DNA of 49,927 nucleotides from Algoriphagus chordae (GCF_003254055.1 NZ_QKZT01000020.1:39816-89742), one strand, 5' to 3'. Positions 17,133 through 25,552 are shown, counted from the stretch's first letter. The notes: generated from the sequence alone by a model not told the origin. Program-made: numbers and translations.

Positions 17133-17516
17133 ATGCGGCTAAAAAATATCAGTTTAAACTACGGGCTTAGAATTTTCAAAGCATTGTCTGAGGAACCTCG
17201 GGTCCGTATTTTTCATTTACTTATGCTCAATAAGGAGCTTTCAATTTCCGATTTTGAGTTGATCCTCGATTTTACGCAGACAAAAACGAGCAGACATTTG
17301 GTTTACCTGAAAAATGCAGGTTTGCTAGGAAGTAAGCGAGTAGATCAATGGGTGTTTTATTACATTTTGGAGGAGTACATGGAAATCATTCAGCAGATTT
17401 TTAAGTTTATCCAGAAAGACCCCAGTCTTCTCAAGGATCAGGAAACCTTCGAAATCCTGAAATCCAACCGTGAGTTGGCCATCAATAAAATTCAAAACAA
17501 TCAGTACCGCCGTTAA
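17133..17516 (+). CDS. ArsR/SmtB-family winged-helix regulator
   Basis: A 127-residue DNA-binding protein. A winged helix-turn-helix spans about residues 10-85: LRIFKALSEEPRVRIFHLL, then ISDFELILDFTQTKTSRHL as the recognition region, then LGSKRVDQWVFYYIL as the wing. The cysteines of classic metal-sensing ArsR proteins are missing, so the signal is probably not a metal. It lies 4 bp before the HAD phosphatase gene and is surely co-transcribed with it; whether it regulates that operon is unknown. Confidence 0.82.
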   Translation: MRLKNISLNYGLRIFKALSEEPRVRIFHLLMLNKELSISDFELILDFTQTKTSRHLVYLKNAGLLGSKRVDQWVFYYILEEYMEIIQQIFKFIQKDPSLLKDQETFEILKSNRELAINKIQNNQYRR

Positions 17517-17520
17517 TACC

Positions 17521-18216
17521 TTGAAAACCTACCAACACCTGTTTTTCGATCTAGATCACACACTTTGGGATTATGATCGAAATGTCCAAGAATCACTTTC
17601 TGAATTGTTTCTTCATTACAAATTAGAGGAGAGTGGTCTTCTGTCACCTCAGCATTTCATAGACTCCTTTTATGCGGTGAATTTCCAGCTTTGGACAGCT
17701 TACGACAAGGGTGAAATGCATAAAGATGAGTTGCGGACTACTCGTTTTCCTAGAATATTTGCCCATGCAGGAGTACATGATGCTGTCATTCCAGAAGAAT
17801 TCGAAGGAGATTTTATGCACCGTACCTCGAGCAAGCCACATCTTTTTCCACATACCATCGAGATTCTCGATTACCTCAAACCCAAGTATAAGCTATATGT
17901 GATTACAAATGGATTTGATGAGAGCCAAGCGAGAAAAATGAATTCTTCTGGTTTGAGTGATTACTTTGAATTGGTGGTGACTTCCGAGACCACAGGGCAT
18001 AAGAAGCCGGATCCGAGGATTTTCCAATACGCGTTGGAGCAAGCTGGTGCAAGTAAAGAAAATAGTTTGATGATAGGGGATAACCCGATTTCAGATATGC
18101 AAGGTGCGCATGGTGCAGGTATAGATCAGGTTTTTTTCAACCCGCTTGGAAAGGCAATTGAATTGAGGCCTACTTATACTATTTCACATTTGAGAGAACT
18201 AGAAGACATACTTTAG
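17521..18216 (+). CDS. YjjG-family HAD hydrolase (noncanonical pyrimidine nucleotidase-like)
   Basis: A 231-residue HAD phosphatase. I chose the TTG at 17521, 4 bp after the regulator's stop, since the next upstream start lies inside the regulator gene. Motif I is FFDLDHTLWDYD (D10 and D12), motif II is VITNGF, the motif III lysine is in TGHKKPDPRIF and motif IV is MIGDNPISDMQGA. The WDYDRN and cap sequence (LWTAYDKGEMHKDELR) match YjjG-type 5'-nucleotidases, which remove phosphate from damaged or noncanonical pyrimidine nucleotides in the cytoplasm. Substrate assignment is by family similarity only. Confidence 0.82.
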   Translation: MKTYQHLFFDLDHTLWDYDRNVQESLSELFLHYKLEESGLLSPQHFIDSFYAVNFQLWTAYDKGEMHKDELRTTRFPRIFAHAGVHDAVIPEEFEGDFMHRTSSKPHLFPHTIEILDYLKPKYKLYVITNGFDESQARKMNSSGLSDYFELVVTSETTGHKKPDPRIFQYALEQAGASKENSLMIGDNPISDMQGAHGAGIDQVFFNPLGKAIELRPTYTISHLRELEDIL

Positions 18217-18297
18217 GGTTCTTTTACTTCAAATCCATGCGCCAATAAAACCTTCTGGTTATCTTTGGCCAAACAGCAAATCATAACCCCAGATATT

Positions 18298-19935
18298 ATG
18301 CTCAAAGGTTTTTTTAATGTCCCAGCTCCGGTAAATGAGCCGGTGAAAGCTTACGCTCCCGGAAGCTCCGAGAGAAAGGAATTGCAAGCAGCGCTCAAAG
18401 AGGCGAGATCTCAGCAAGTTAACGTGCCGATGTATATCGGTTCGGATGAGGTCAGAACTGGCAATACGCAGACCATGTCTCCTCCACACGATCACCAGCA
18501 TGTATTGGGTCATTTCCATGAAGGAGATGCTTCTCACGTAGAGCAGGCGATCAATGCTGCACTTGGAGCAAAGCATGCATGGGAAAACCTAGCTTGGGAA
18601 CAAAGAGCAGCGATTTTCTTGAAAGCAGCTGATCTTTTGGCTGGGCCATATCGTGCCAAAATCAATGCAGCAACCATGCTTGGTCAATCCAAGAATGCGA
18701 TGCAGGCAGAGATCGATGCGGCATGTGAGTTTATCGACTTCTTGCGCTTCAATGTTCAATACATGACTGAAATCTACGCTCAACAGCCTCCCGTTTCTGG
18801 AAATGGCGTTTGGAATAGACTGGAGCAGCGTCCACTTGAAGGTTTTGTATTCGCATTGACTCCGTTCAACTTCACAGCAATAGCAGGTAATCTACCTACT
18901 TCTGCTGCGATGATGGGTAACACCATCGTATGGAAGCCAGCTTACACGCAGATTTATTCTGCTAATGTGCTAATGCAGGTTTTCAAAGAGGCTGGAGTTC
19001 CTGATGGTGTGATCAACTTGATCTACGTGGATGGTCCTACTGCCGGAGATATTATTTTCAAGCATCCAGATTTTGCAGGAATTCACTTTACAGGTTCTAC
19101 GGGCGTTTTCCAGCATATCTGGAAAACTATCGGAACGAATATCCACCAGTACAAAGCTTATCCAAGAATTGTAGGAGAGACAGGTGGAAAAGACTTTGTG
19201 ATTGCTCACAAATCTGCCATTCCAAAAGCTGTGGCTGTAGGACTTTCCCGTGGCGCATTTGAGTTTCAAGGTCAAAAATGCTCTGCTGCTTCCCGTGCTT
19301 ACGTCCCTTCAAATATATGGGATGAAGTAAAAGAAGGCTTAGTCGCTGATCTTGCTGACATGAAAATGGGCGGAACGGAAGATTTCACCAATTTCATCAA
19401 TGCGGTGATCGACGAGAAATCTTTTGATAAAATTGCCAAGTATATAGACAATGCGAAAGCAAATCCAGCAGTCGAAATCATCGCTGGCGGTAATTACGAT
19501 AAGTCTAAAGGTTATTTCATCGAGCCAACCGTGATAGTAACTCAAGATCCTATGTACACGACCATGTGTGAAGAGATCTTCGGCCCAGTGTTGACGATAT
19601 ATGTGTATGATGCTGAGCGATTCGAAGAGGCATTGGAATTGGTCGATCAGACTTCTCCGTATGCTTTAACTGGAGCTATATTTTCTCAGGATCGCTATGC
19701 GGTGGAATTAGCCACTATTAAGCTGAAAAATGCTGCGGGTAACTTCTACATCAATGACAAGCCAACAGGAGCAGTAGTAGGTCAGCAGCCATTCGGTGGA
19801 GCTAGAGCTTCAGGAACGAATGATAAAGCTGGTTCTATGATCAACTTGCTACGTTGGGTTTCTCCACGTACGATTAAGGAGACTTTTGTTTCTCCGGAGG
19901 ATTACAAGTATCCGTTTTTGGGAGAAGACAAGTAG
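18298..19935 (+). CDS. pruA: L-glutamate gamma-semialdehyde (1-pyrroline-5-carboxylate) dehydrogenase
   Basis: A 545-residue aldehyde dehydrogenase that oxidises glutamate semialdehyde to glutamate with NAD in proline breakdown. I chose the ATG at 18298 because orthologues begin MLKGFFNVP; a TTG at 18265 would add 11 residues. The catalytic Cys is C328 (FEFQGQKCSAASR), the general base E294 (VGETGGKDF) and the oxyanion Asn lies in LTPFNFTAIAGNL. The NAD-binding segment is HFTGSTGVF. It is a stand-alone form rather than a PutA fusion; no proline dehydrogenase gene is in the window. It follows the HAD gene by 81 bp. Confidence 0.92.
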   Translation: MLKGFFNVPAPVNEPVKAYAPGSSERKELQAALKEARSQQVNVPMYIGSDEVRTGNTQTMSPPHDHQHVLGHFHEGDASHVEQAINAALGAKHAWENLAWEQRAAIFLKAADLLAGPYRAKINAATMLGQSKNAMQAEIDAACEFIDFLRFNVQYMTEIYAQQPPVSGNGVWNRLEQRPLEGFVFALTPFNFTAIAGNLPTSAAMMGNTIVWKPAYTQIYSANVLMQVFKEAGVPDGVINLIYVDGPTAGDIIFKHPDFAGIHFTGSTGVFQHIWKTIGTNIHQYKAYPRIVGETGGKDFVIAHKSAIPKAVAVGLSRGAFEFQGQKCSAASRAYVPSNIWDEVKEGLVADLADMKMGGTEDFTNFINAVIDEKSFDKIAKYIDNAKANPAVEIIAGGNYDKSKGYFIEPTVIVTQDPMYTTMCEEIFGPVLTIYVYDAERFEEALELVDQTSPYALTGAIFSQDRYAVELATIKLKNAAGNFYINDKPTGAVVGQQPFGGARASGTNDKAGSMINLLRWVSPRTIKETFVSPEDYKYPFLGEDK

Positions 19936-19953
19936 CACTATTGACCTTTGAGG

Positions 19954-20058
19954 TGTCATTCCTACGACGAAGGAGTAGGAATCTCCTCGAAGGTCTGGAC
20001 TAGATATTTAATGAAATAAAACCTTCGAGGGGACCCTTCGACTTCGCTACCAATGACA
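19954..20058. repeat. Composite palindromic intergenic repeat
   Basis: It begins TGTCATTCCTACGACGAAGG and ends, inverted, with CTTCGCTACCAATGACA, so TGTCATT/AATGACA form outer ends. Inside are the hairpin ATTCCTAC/GTAGGAAT (19958-19982) and two copies of a CCTTCGAGG-like motif in opposite directions. It looks like the miniature inverted-repeat sequences common between genes in Bacteroidota. Confidence 0.55.
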
Positions 20059-20092
20059 GATTGATTTGAGGACATCAAAAGCTGGTCAGTTC

Positions 20093-20164
20093 GAGCACCC
20101 GAGAGACGGGAGTCTAGAGGTTCGAGAACCTTTCGATTTCGAGACTCTCGTCTCTCAAGTGCTC
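20093..20164. repeat. Long inverted repeat (cruciform-forming)
   Basis: The left arm 20093-20115 (GAGCAC, GAGAGACG and GAGTCT in order) matches the right arm 20142-20164 (AGACTC, CGTCTCTC and GTGCTC) apart from a few mismatches. The loop holds a second palindrome, GGTTCGAGAACC (20119-20130). No gene overlaps it. Confidence 0.65.
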
Positions 20165-20266
20165 AAGGTGACCATGGTTAGGGTTCCAAAACAAATTACT
20201 GTCATTTCATTTTTGTGTGTTCAAAGAATATTTAATACTCAGGGTGACTCCTCGAAGGTTAGTAAG

Positions 20267-20301
20267 AGCCTCGGATTTAGATTCGGGGCTTTTGTTTTTT
20301 T
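20267..20301 (+). terminator. Intrinsic terminator
   Basis: Arms AGCCTCGGA (20267-20275) and TTCGGGGCT (20282-20290) pair with G-T wobbles and are followed by a T-rich run. It probably ends read-through from pruA and protects the lipoprotein gene at 20436. Confidence 0.65.
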
Positions 20302-20435
20302 ACCGCTGAGGACGCAGAGTGTAGCGCGGAGAGCGCTGTTTAGTTTGAGTTCTTAATTCTATTCTTATTTTTTGCGCCTTATTACCTATTTTGGAGATTT
20401 TATTTATTTTTAGTTATTCTTCTAAAATCTTGTAA

Positions 20436-21620
20436 ATGAAAAACCTCAGCTTACTTTTTGTGACTTTTATGATTATTTCCTGCGCTGAAAAAGGGGCTGA
20501 AGAAATCTACCAAGGCAAGCTTGAAGAATTGCTTTTGGAGGATTTTAGCTTGGAAAAAGACTCGTTGACAACAGGGTTTTGGAATCTAAAAGTTATAAAG
20601 GATGCAGGAAAAGATTATCTAGTTTATTCACGCAGTGCCAGAAAGTTTAAAGGATGGGGATTTGTTTTTCTAAATCCTCAAACCGGCAAAGAAGAACACC
20701 TAATTGAGATTCCTATAGAAGGTCCCAATTCTATGAAGGGAGGGATTATGGGTTATGTTGTTCATGAAAAGAATTCAGTTTTTTTAATTAGCAGTTTGGG
20801 CGATGTAGCAAGGTATGATTCGGCAGGTGATCAAATATCTTATATCGATTCAGAACTTGATATTCCACATACTTTGGACAATATGGTGCGCGTGGAGTTT
20901 AGAAATGGATTGGCTTATGTTGAATATCCTAATCTACAATTCGGTCAGAACCCTTCCCATATTGTAAATATCAAAGATAAACCTGGACCTGGTGAAATCA
21001 GGTATGAATTTGCTTTAGACTTTTCAAACTGGTTGACCTATACCGATGTCACTACGGGTAAAATTGAAACAAGTGATTTCCTAATCCCAACTGGATACGA
21101 GATTTTTCAGGGAGATGTGACAGCTACTTTTTTATTTGGAGCCTACGATAGTAAAAGAGATCAGTTCTTGCTCGGTTGGCCATATTCAAATGAAATTTAT
21201 GAGTTGAAGGATTTAAAGCTTAAGCGAAAAGTGATTCCCAAGTCAAATTTAGAATATAAATTTTTGCCATCTGAAATAATCCCGTGGGGAACTAATACCG
21301 TTTGGGCTTTACCCAAAGAAGCTTCAGCAAATATTTTTCTGTTGTATGATTCTCACCGGGATTTATACATTCGCTGTTCCAAAATCAATGAATCAGGCAC
21401 GGGTGAAACCAAATTTGAACGCACGAAGCATTATGTTTTGAGTATTTACTCGGGGGATTGGGAGCCGAAAGGGGAATACTTTTTCGATTTCGAAACTGAG
21501 CTAGAAGTTGAAAATTGGTTCCTGACTTCCGAAGGACTTTTTATCAACAAACCTGAACAGGAGTCTGAGGATGCGTATGAGTTTTGGAAGATTGATTTAT
21601 CAAAATTTATTGATAAATAG
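20436..21620 (+). CDS. DUF4221-like lipoprotein, predicted beta-propeller
   Basis: A 394-residue lipoprotein (lipobox MIISC, Cys16). The rest is a run of short beta-strand-like repeats with aromatic and acidic residues (GWGFVFLNPQTGKEEHL, VFLISSLGDVARYDSAGDQI, FLLGWPYSNEIYEL, KHYVLSIYSGDWEPKGEYFF). This pattern is typical of the six-bladed propeller lipoproteins found in many copies in Bacteroidota; DUF4221 is my best family guess. A second, weaker example lies at 27751-28863. Function unknown. It is monocistronic with an AT-rich leader. Confidence 0.55.
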   Translation: MKNLSLLFVTFMIISCAEKGAEEIYQGKLEELLLEDFSLEKDSLTTGFWNLKVIKDAGKDYLVYSRSARKFKGWGFVFLNPQTGKEEHLIEIPIEGPNSMKGGIMGYVVHEKNSVFLISSLGDVARYDSAGDQISYIDSELDIPHTLDNMVRVEFRNGLAYVEYPNLQFGQNPSHIVNIKDKPGPGEIRYEFALDFSNWLTYTDVTTGKIETSDFLIPTGYEIFQGDVTATFLFGAYDSKRDQFLLGWPYSNEIYELKDLKLKRKVIPKSNLEYKFLPSEIIPWGTNTVWALPKEASANIFLLYDSHRDLYIRCSKINESGTGETKFERTKHYVLSIYSGDWEPKGEYFFDFETELEVENWFLTSEGLFINKPEQESEDAYEFWKIDLSKFIDK

Positions 21621-21725
21621 CTAAAAGCGAAAGGATTGAAAAATGATTTCCTTAAATTCAGGTTATGAAATCGAGCATGATGTAATCAGCAAGTAGAGAG
21701 ATAATTCTCGATCATGTGAGATTCT

Positions 21726-21763
21726 CCCGAGTTAAGTTCGGGACAGGCTATCTGACGATAGAG
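21726..21763. repeat. Paired short hairpins upstream of the toxin-antitoxin-like genes
   Basis: CCCGA/TCGGG (21727-21742) is followed by CTATC/GATAG. It resembles intergenic REP-like sequences elsewhere in the window and lies just before the start codon at 21781, so it may affect expression of that pair. Confidence 0.4.
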
Positions 21764-21780
21764 TATCAAATTATAAATAG

Positions 21781-22014
21781 ATGAAGGCAGTTGAATTAAG
21801 AACTAGAACCGAGGCAGATGGAAGCATCAAACTAGAGCATACTGGTTTGAGTGGTGGAGTGCTAGTTAGAATTCTGATACTTTCTGAAGAGGAGGAGGGA
21901 GAAGAAGAAAAGCGGTATCTAAAAACCATTTCGAGAAATCCTGCTTTTGATTTTTTAAACGAACCTGAAGAAGATATATACAATACAAAAGATGGGAACC
22001 CATTTAAGCGTTAG
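21781..22014 (+). CDS. Small acidic protein, putative antitoxin of the MazF-like toxin
   Basis: A 77-residue acidic protein. The N-terminal half is a short beta-rich segment (MKAVELRTRTEADGSIKLEH), then an acidic patch (LSEEEEGEEEK) and a C-terminal tail (NPAFDFLNEPEEDIYNTKDG) of the type that would bind and block a toxin. It overlaps the following MazF-like gene by 23 bp, the usual order for an antitoxin. I do not see a clear DNA-binding fold, so the role is inferred from position, size and charge. Confidence 0.65.
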   Translation: MKAVELRTRTEADGSIKLEHTGLSGGVLVRILILSEEEEGEEEKRYLKTISRNPAFDFLNEPEEDIYNTKDGNPFKR

Positions 22015-22351
22015 GGGAAAAATTGTTCTAGTCCCGTTCCCATTTGATGATTTTTCTTTACGCAAAGTTAGACCAGCGCTTTGTCTCTCAGACCCTATTG
22101 GGAAGTTTGAACATATTGTAGTTGCATTTATTTCAAGTAAAGCTCCAGAGATTTTAGAAGAATCGGATATATTGATTGATCCTCAAGAGGATTATTGGGC
22201 TGGAACTGGATTATTGGTGGCTTCTGTACTTCGGCTTCATAAGATTGTTTCTATTCCGCTAAGTTTAATTATGAGAGAGCTTGGATCATTTCCTTTAATA
22301 ATGGATAAGCTTTTAGCTGAAAAAATCAAGTCTATTTTTCAATTGAAATAA
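21992..22351 (+). CDS. MazF/PemK-family toxin-like endoribonuclease
   Basis: A 119-residue protein with the MazF/PemK fold signature near its start: GKIVLVPFPFDDFSLRKVRP (residues 9-28), then ALCLSD and a middle segment VVAFISSKAP. Family members cut mRNA and are neutralised by the upstream partner. The start at ATG 21992 overlaps the antitoxin-like gene. The conserved Arg-Pro (RPAL) is present; a Ser/Thr in the SSKAP region also fits. Activity cannot be judged from sequence alone. Confidence 0.75.
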   Translation: MGTHLSVRGKIVLVPFPFDDFSLRKVRPALCLSDPIGKFEHIVVAFISSKAPEILEESDILIDPQEDYWAGTGLLVASVLRLHKIVSIPLSLIMRELGSFPLIMDKLLAEKIKSIFQLK

Positions 22352-22418
22352 TACCATTTGGATTTTTAATCCTTTTCAAACCACTTTCTATTTGCGTCAC
22401 TTCGCGTTCTTCGGGGCT

Positions 22419-22446
22419 AAAAAAAACGGCTGAATCTCTCCAGCCG
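22419..22446 (-). terminator. Intrinsic terminator of fabG
   Basis: On the minus strand CGGCTG (22446-22441) and CAGCCG (22432-22427) form a stem followed by eight T (22426-22419). It lies about 40 bp after the fabG stop codon. Next to it are three short tandem GTAAATC copies (about 22450-22470). Confidence 0.75.
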
Positions 22447-22486
22447 CTCGTAAATCGTAAATCGTAAATCAAAAATCTCAGATCAC

Positions 22487-23233
22487 CTACGTGTGCATCG
22501 CACCATTCACCTGCAGCACCTGTCCGGAGATATAACTACTCATCTCAGACCCTAAGAATACGCAGGCATCAGCCACTTCTTCCGGTCGGCCACCACGTTT
22601 CATAGGAATTCCGTCTCTCCAACCTTGCACAGTTTTTTCGTCCAGCACAGCAGTCATCTCAGTTTCGATAAATCCCGGAGCTACAGCATTGCATCTAATG
22701 TTTCTCGATCCAAGTTCCAGTGCTACAGATTTAGTGAACCCGATTATTCCTGCTTTTGAAGCGGCATAGTTTGCCTGGCCGGCATTTCCTTTCACGCCCA
22801 CTACTGAAGTGATGTTGATGATGGAGCCAGATTTAGCTTTCATCATGGTTCTGTTCACCGCTTTTACGGTATTGAAGCAGGATTTTAGGTTAATTCCGAT
22901 CACTTCGTCCCAAGCTTCCTCGGTCATTCTCATCAATAGGTTGTCACGGGTGATGCCGGCATTGTTGATCAAAACATCCAATCCGCCAAATTCCGCTACT
23001 ACTGCAGCAACTAATTCTTCGGCAGCTTTGAAATCCGAAGCATCAGATCTATAGCCTTTGGCTTTGATGCCAAATTCTGCCAATTCTGCTTCTAGTGCTT
23101 GGCCTTTTTCCACACTTGACAAAAAAGTAAAAGCGACATTTGCGCCTTCTTGTGCATATCTGATGGCAATTGCTCTTCCGATGCCTTTAGATGCGCCGGT
23201 GATCAATGCCGTTTTTCCTGAAAGTAATCCCAT
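22487..23233 (-). CDS. fabG: 3-oxoacyl-[acyl-carrier-protein] reductase
   Basis: A 248-residue short-chain dehydrogenase that reduces 3-oxoacyl-ACP with NADPH in fatty acid synthesis. The cofactor motif is TGASKGIG (13-20). NNAG is at 90-93. The catalytic tetrad is N115, S143, Y156 and K160 (YAASKAGIIGFTKS). The C-terminus GMHT-like end (QVLQVNGAMHT) and the NAVAPGFIETEM segment are typical of FabG. It is monocistronic, divergent from lpdA, and a TATTTTTG box precedes it. Other short-chain dehydrogenase roles are possible but the match to FabG is close. Confidence 0.9.
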   Translation of the reverse strand: MGLLSGKTALITGASKGIGRAIAIRYAQEGANVAFTFLSSVEKGQALEAELAEFGIKAKGYRSDASDFKAAEELVAAVVAEFGGLDVLINNAGITRDNLLMRMTEEAWDEVIGINLKSCFNTVKAVNRTMMKAKSGSIINITSVVGVKGNAGQANYAASKAGIIGFTKSVALELGSRNIRCNAVAPGFIETEMTAVLDEKTVQGWRDGIPMKRGGRPEEVADACVFLGSEMSSYISGQVLQVNGAMHT

Positions 23234-23255
23234 GGAGTTTAAAATTTTGTTTGGC

Positions 23256-23263
23256 CAAAAATA
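23256..23263 (-). promoter_or_regulatory. Candidate -7 box of the fabG promoter
   Basis: TATTTTTG on the minus strand, a full TAnnTTTG match, 23 bp before the fabG ATG. No well-spaced -33 TTTG was found. Confidence 0.4.
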
Positions 23264-23483
23264 GAAAAAAACCCAAAACTTTTGATTCTAAAATTGATTT
23301 CACTTGTCTTTAGATTCTATGCTTAATTAATCATTGGTTAAATATCACTTATTTAAAATATAATTTGACGTTTGTATAGACTGGTAAAATATTGATTGGA
23401 AATCATGTGCTCTGATTGCTGAAATCAAGTTTTTAACCTGAAATAGTGATTGAAACCAAATTTTTTTCTGAAGTCAAAAGGCC

Positions 23484-23491
23484 TATTTTTG
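23484..23491 (+). promoter_or_regulatory. Candidate -7 box of the lpdA promoter
   Basis: TATTTTTG, a full TAnnTTTG match, 36 bp before the lpdA ATG. A T-run at 23461-23467 sits near the -33 position but is not an exact TTTG. Confidence 0.4.
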
Positions 23492-23527
23492 CGTTAATCA
23501 ATTCGTTCTAAAAAACAAGTAATAGAT

Positions 23528-24925
23528 ATGTCTTCGACCAAATTTGACGTGATCGTGGTGGGCAGTGGACCAGGTGGCTATGTAGCTGCTATTCGCGCTT
23601 CCCAACTCGGCCTAAAAACTGCCGTAGTAGAAGCTGCGGAATTGGGTGGTATTTGTCTTAATTGGGGTTGTATCCCCACCAAAGCTTTATTGAAAAGTGC
23701 TCAGGTTTTTGAGTACATCAATCATGCTGCGGATTACGGCATAACTGTCGCCGATGCCAGTGCTGATTTTACAGGCATCGTCAAAAGAAGCCGTGGTGTT
23801 GCTGACGGAATGAGCAAGGGAGTTACCTTCCTAATGAAGAAAAATAAGATCGAAGTGATCAAAGGTTGGGGTAAAATCCAGCCAGGTAAGAAAGTAGAAG
23901 TAGAAGATGCTGAGGGAAAGAAAACCGTCTATGCTGCAGATAATGTAATTATCGCAACGGGCGCTAGATCCCGTGAACTTCCTTCTATGAAGATCGATAA
24001 GAAGAAAATCATCGGTTACCGTGAGGCGATGACTTTGGATAAAATGCCTAAGAAAATGGTGGTTGTAGGTTCTGGTGCTATCGGAATCGAGTTCGCTTAT
24101 TTCTATGCTACTATGGGTACAGAAGTGACTATCGTAGAATTTTTGGATAGAATCGTACCAGTGGAGGACGCTGAAGTTTCCAAGACTTTGGAGAAACTAT
24201 ACAAAAAGGCAGGCATGACCATCATGACTTCTTCGGAAGTGACTGCAGTAGATACTAAAGGAACAGGTTGCAAAGTAACTGTCAAAACAGCTAAAGGCGA
24301 GGAGACGCTAGAATGTGATATCGTGCTTTCTGCTGCTGGTGTTGTTTCGAACCTTGAGAATTGTGGTTTGGAAGACGTTGGAATTTTGGTAGACAAAGGC
24401 AAAATCAAAGTTGACGAGTACTATAAGACTAACATGCCGGGCTACTATGCCATCGGTGATGTGATTCCTGGACCGGCTTTGGCGCACGTAGCATCTGCTG
24501 AAGGTATTATTTGTGTGGAGAAAATCGCAGGGCAAAATCCTGAGCCATTGGATTACGGAAATATCCCAGGTTGTACCTATTGTTCTCCTGAGATTGCCTC
24601 TGTAGGTATGACTGAAGCAAAAGCTAAGGAAGCAGGCTATGAGTTGAGAATCGGTAAATTTCCTTTCTCTGCATCAGGAAAAGCATCTGCCGCTGGCGCA
24701 AAAGACGGTTTTGTGAAACTTGTATTCGATAAGAAATACGGTGAATTGCTTGGTGCGCACCTGATCGGAGCCAATGTGACAGAGATGATTGCTGAGATTG
24801 TAGCTGTTCGTAAGCTAGAGATCACGGGGCATGAATTGATCAAAACCGTGCATCCACACCCTACTATGTCAGAAGCAATCATGGAGGCTGCGGCTGCTGC
24901 TTATGATGAGGTGATCCACCTTTGA
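23528..24925 (+). CDS. lpdA: Dihydrolipoyl dehydrogenase (E3)
   Basis: A 465-residue flavoprotein disulfide reductase that reoxidises the lipoyl groups of 2-oxoacid dehydrogenase complexes using NAD. FAD site: VVGSGPGGYVAAIRASQLG (10-28). Redox disulfide: C43 and C48 in GGICLNWGCIPTKAL, the pattern of true E3 proteins. NAD site: VVVGSGAIGIEFAYFYATMG. Second FAD motif: GYYAIGDVI. The catalytic His-Glu dyad is in TVHPHPTMSEAIMEA. The length is typical of E3. It ends before a stem-loop and is followed by an ECF sigma gene; no E1 or E2 genes are nearby. Confidence 0.93.
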   Translation: MSSTKFDVIVVGSGPGGYVAAIRASQLGLKTAVVEAAELGGICLNWGCIPTKALLKSAQVFEYINHAADYGITVADASADFTGIVKRSRGVADGMSKGVTFLMKKNKIEVIKGWGKIQPGKKVEVEDAEGKKTVYAADNVIIATGARSRELPSMKIDKKKIIGYREAMTLDKMPKKMVVVGSGAIGIEFAYFYATMGTEVTIVEFLDRIVPVEDAEVSKTLEKLYKKAGMTIMTSSEVTAVDTKGTGCKVTVKTAKGEETLECDIVLSAAGVVSNLENCGLEDVGILVDKGKIKVDEYYKTNMPGYYAIGDVIPGPALAHVASAEGIICVEKIAGQNPEPLDYGNIPGCTYCSPEIASVGMTEAKAKEAGYELRIGKFPFSASGKASAAGAKDGFVKLVFDKKYGELLGAHLIGANVTEMIAEIVAVRKLEITGHELIKTVHPHPTMSEAIMEAAAAAYDEVIHL

Positions 24926-24945
24926 TCAAAAAAAAATAATAATAA

Positions 24946-24982
24946 AAGACAGAAGATCAACAACTAATTGGTCTTCTGTCTT
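24946..24982 (+). terminator. Stem-loop after lpdA
   Basis: An 11-bp perfect stem, AAGACAGAAGA (24946-24956) and TCTTCTGTCTT (24972-24982), followed by a short T-rich stretch. It probably terminates lpdA and covers the furthest-upstream possible start of the sigma gene (TTG 24968). Confidence 0.6.
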
Positions 24983-25018
24983 ACTTTTAAGGAAGAACTT
25001 TTCAAACCACCAGCTTTT

Positions 25019-25552
25019 TTGGAAGAAATTCAACTCATCGCCGGACTAAGGGCAAAAGACAGAAAGACCACGGAGTATTTGTATGACAAATATTCTCGGG
25101 CTCTCTTTGCGGTGATTTCCAGAATCGTCTTTGACAAGGATATAGCTGAGGAGGTTTTTCATGATGCCTTTGTCAAAATCACTAAGAAAATTGATCGTTA
25201 CGATGAATCAAAAGGACGTCTATACACCTGGATGGCCAATATTTGTCGTAATTCTGCCATAGACAAACTGCGCTCCAAAGAAATTTCACAACAGACTAAG
25301 ACCAACACAATTGATGACCTCGTATATGGGATGGAAAGCCAATCAGGCACCCAAGAGCATATAGACGGCATAGGCGTGAAGGGGCTTTTGGAAGATCTCA
25401 ATGATGACCAAAAGTTTATCGTTGAGTATATTTACTTCAAAGGATATACGCATTCGGAGATTTCGGAGGAATTCGAAATACCTCTGGGAACCGTCAAGTC
25501 TAGGGTGAGGGCGGCCATACAAGTGTTGAAAAAAAATGTAGCAAGAATCTAG
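25019..25552 (+). CDS. ECF-type RNA polymerase sigma-70 factor
   Basis: About 177 residues from the TTG at 25019 (an earlier TTG at 24968 would add 17 residues but lies inside the preceding stem-loop; no ATG is available). Region 2: LYDKYSRALFAVISRIVFDK, then DIAEEVFHDAFVKITKKI and the -10 recognition part YTWMANICRNSAIDKLRSK. Region 4: DQKFIVEYIYFKGYTHSEIS, then EEFEIPLGTVKSRVRAAIQVL, a helix-turn-helix for the -35 element. Its stop overlaps the next gene's start by one base, the usual arrangement with a cognate anti-sigma factor. The regulon is unknown. Confidence 0.85.
   Translation: MEEIQLIAGLRAKDRKTTEYLYDKYSRALFAVISRIVFDKDIAEEVFHDAFVKITKKIDRYDESKGRLYTWMANICRNSAIDKLRSKEISQQTKTNTIDDLVYGMESQSGTQEHIDGIGVKGLLEDLNDDQKFIVEYIYFKGYTHSEISEEFEIPLGTVKSRVRAAIQVLKKNVARI

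Larger units (their letters stand above)
19936..20435. other. 500-bp gene-free interval rich in palindromes
   Basis: No convincing gene. It holds a composite palindromic repeat (19954-20058), a long inverted repeat (20093-20164), an intrinsic terminator (20267-20301) and a GC-rich tract resembling the repeat relics at 31.5 and 33.2 kb (20301-20340). The last 75 bp are AT-rich leader DNA for the lipoprotein gene at 20436. Confidence 0.6.

Noticed and set aside
19954..20058. Possible insertion sequence because of inverted ends.
   Set aside because: Only about 105 bp long with no transposase gene and no clear target duplication; described as a palindromic intergenic repeat instead.
20066..20356. 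A 96-codon frame after pruA.
   Set aside because: It runs through a long inverted repeat, a terminator and a GC-rich repeat tract, with no recognisable protein feature.
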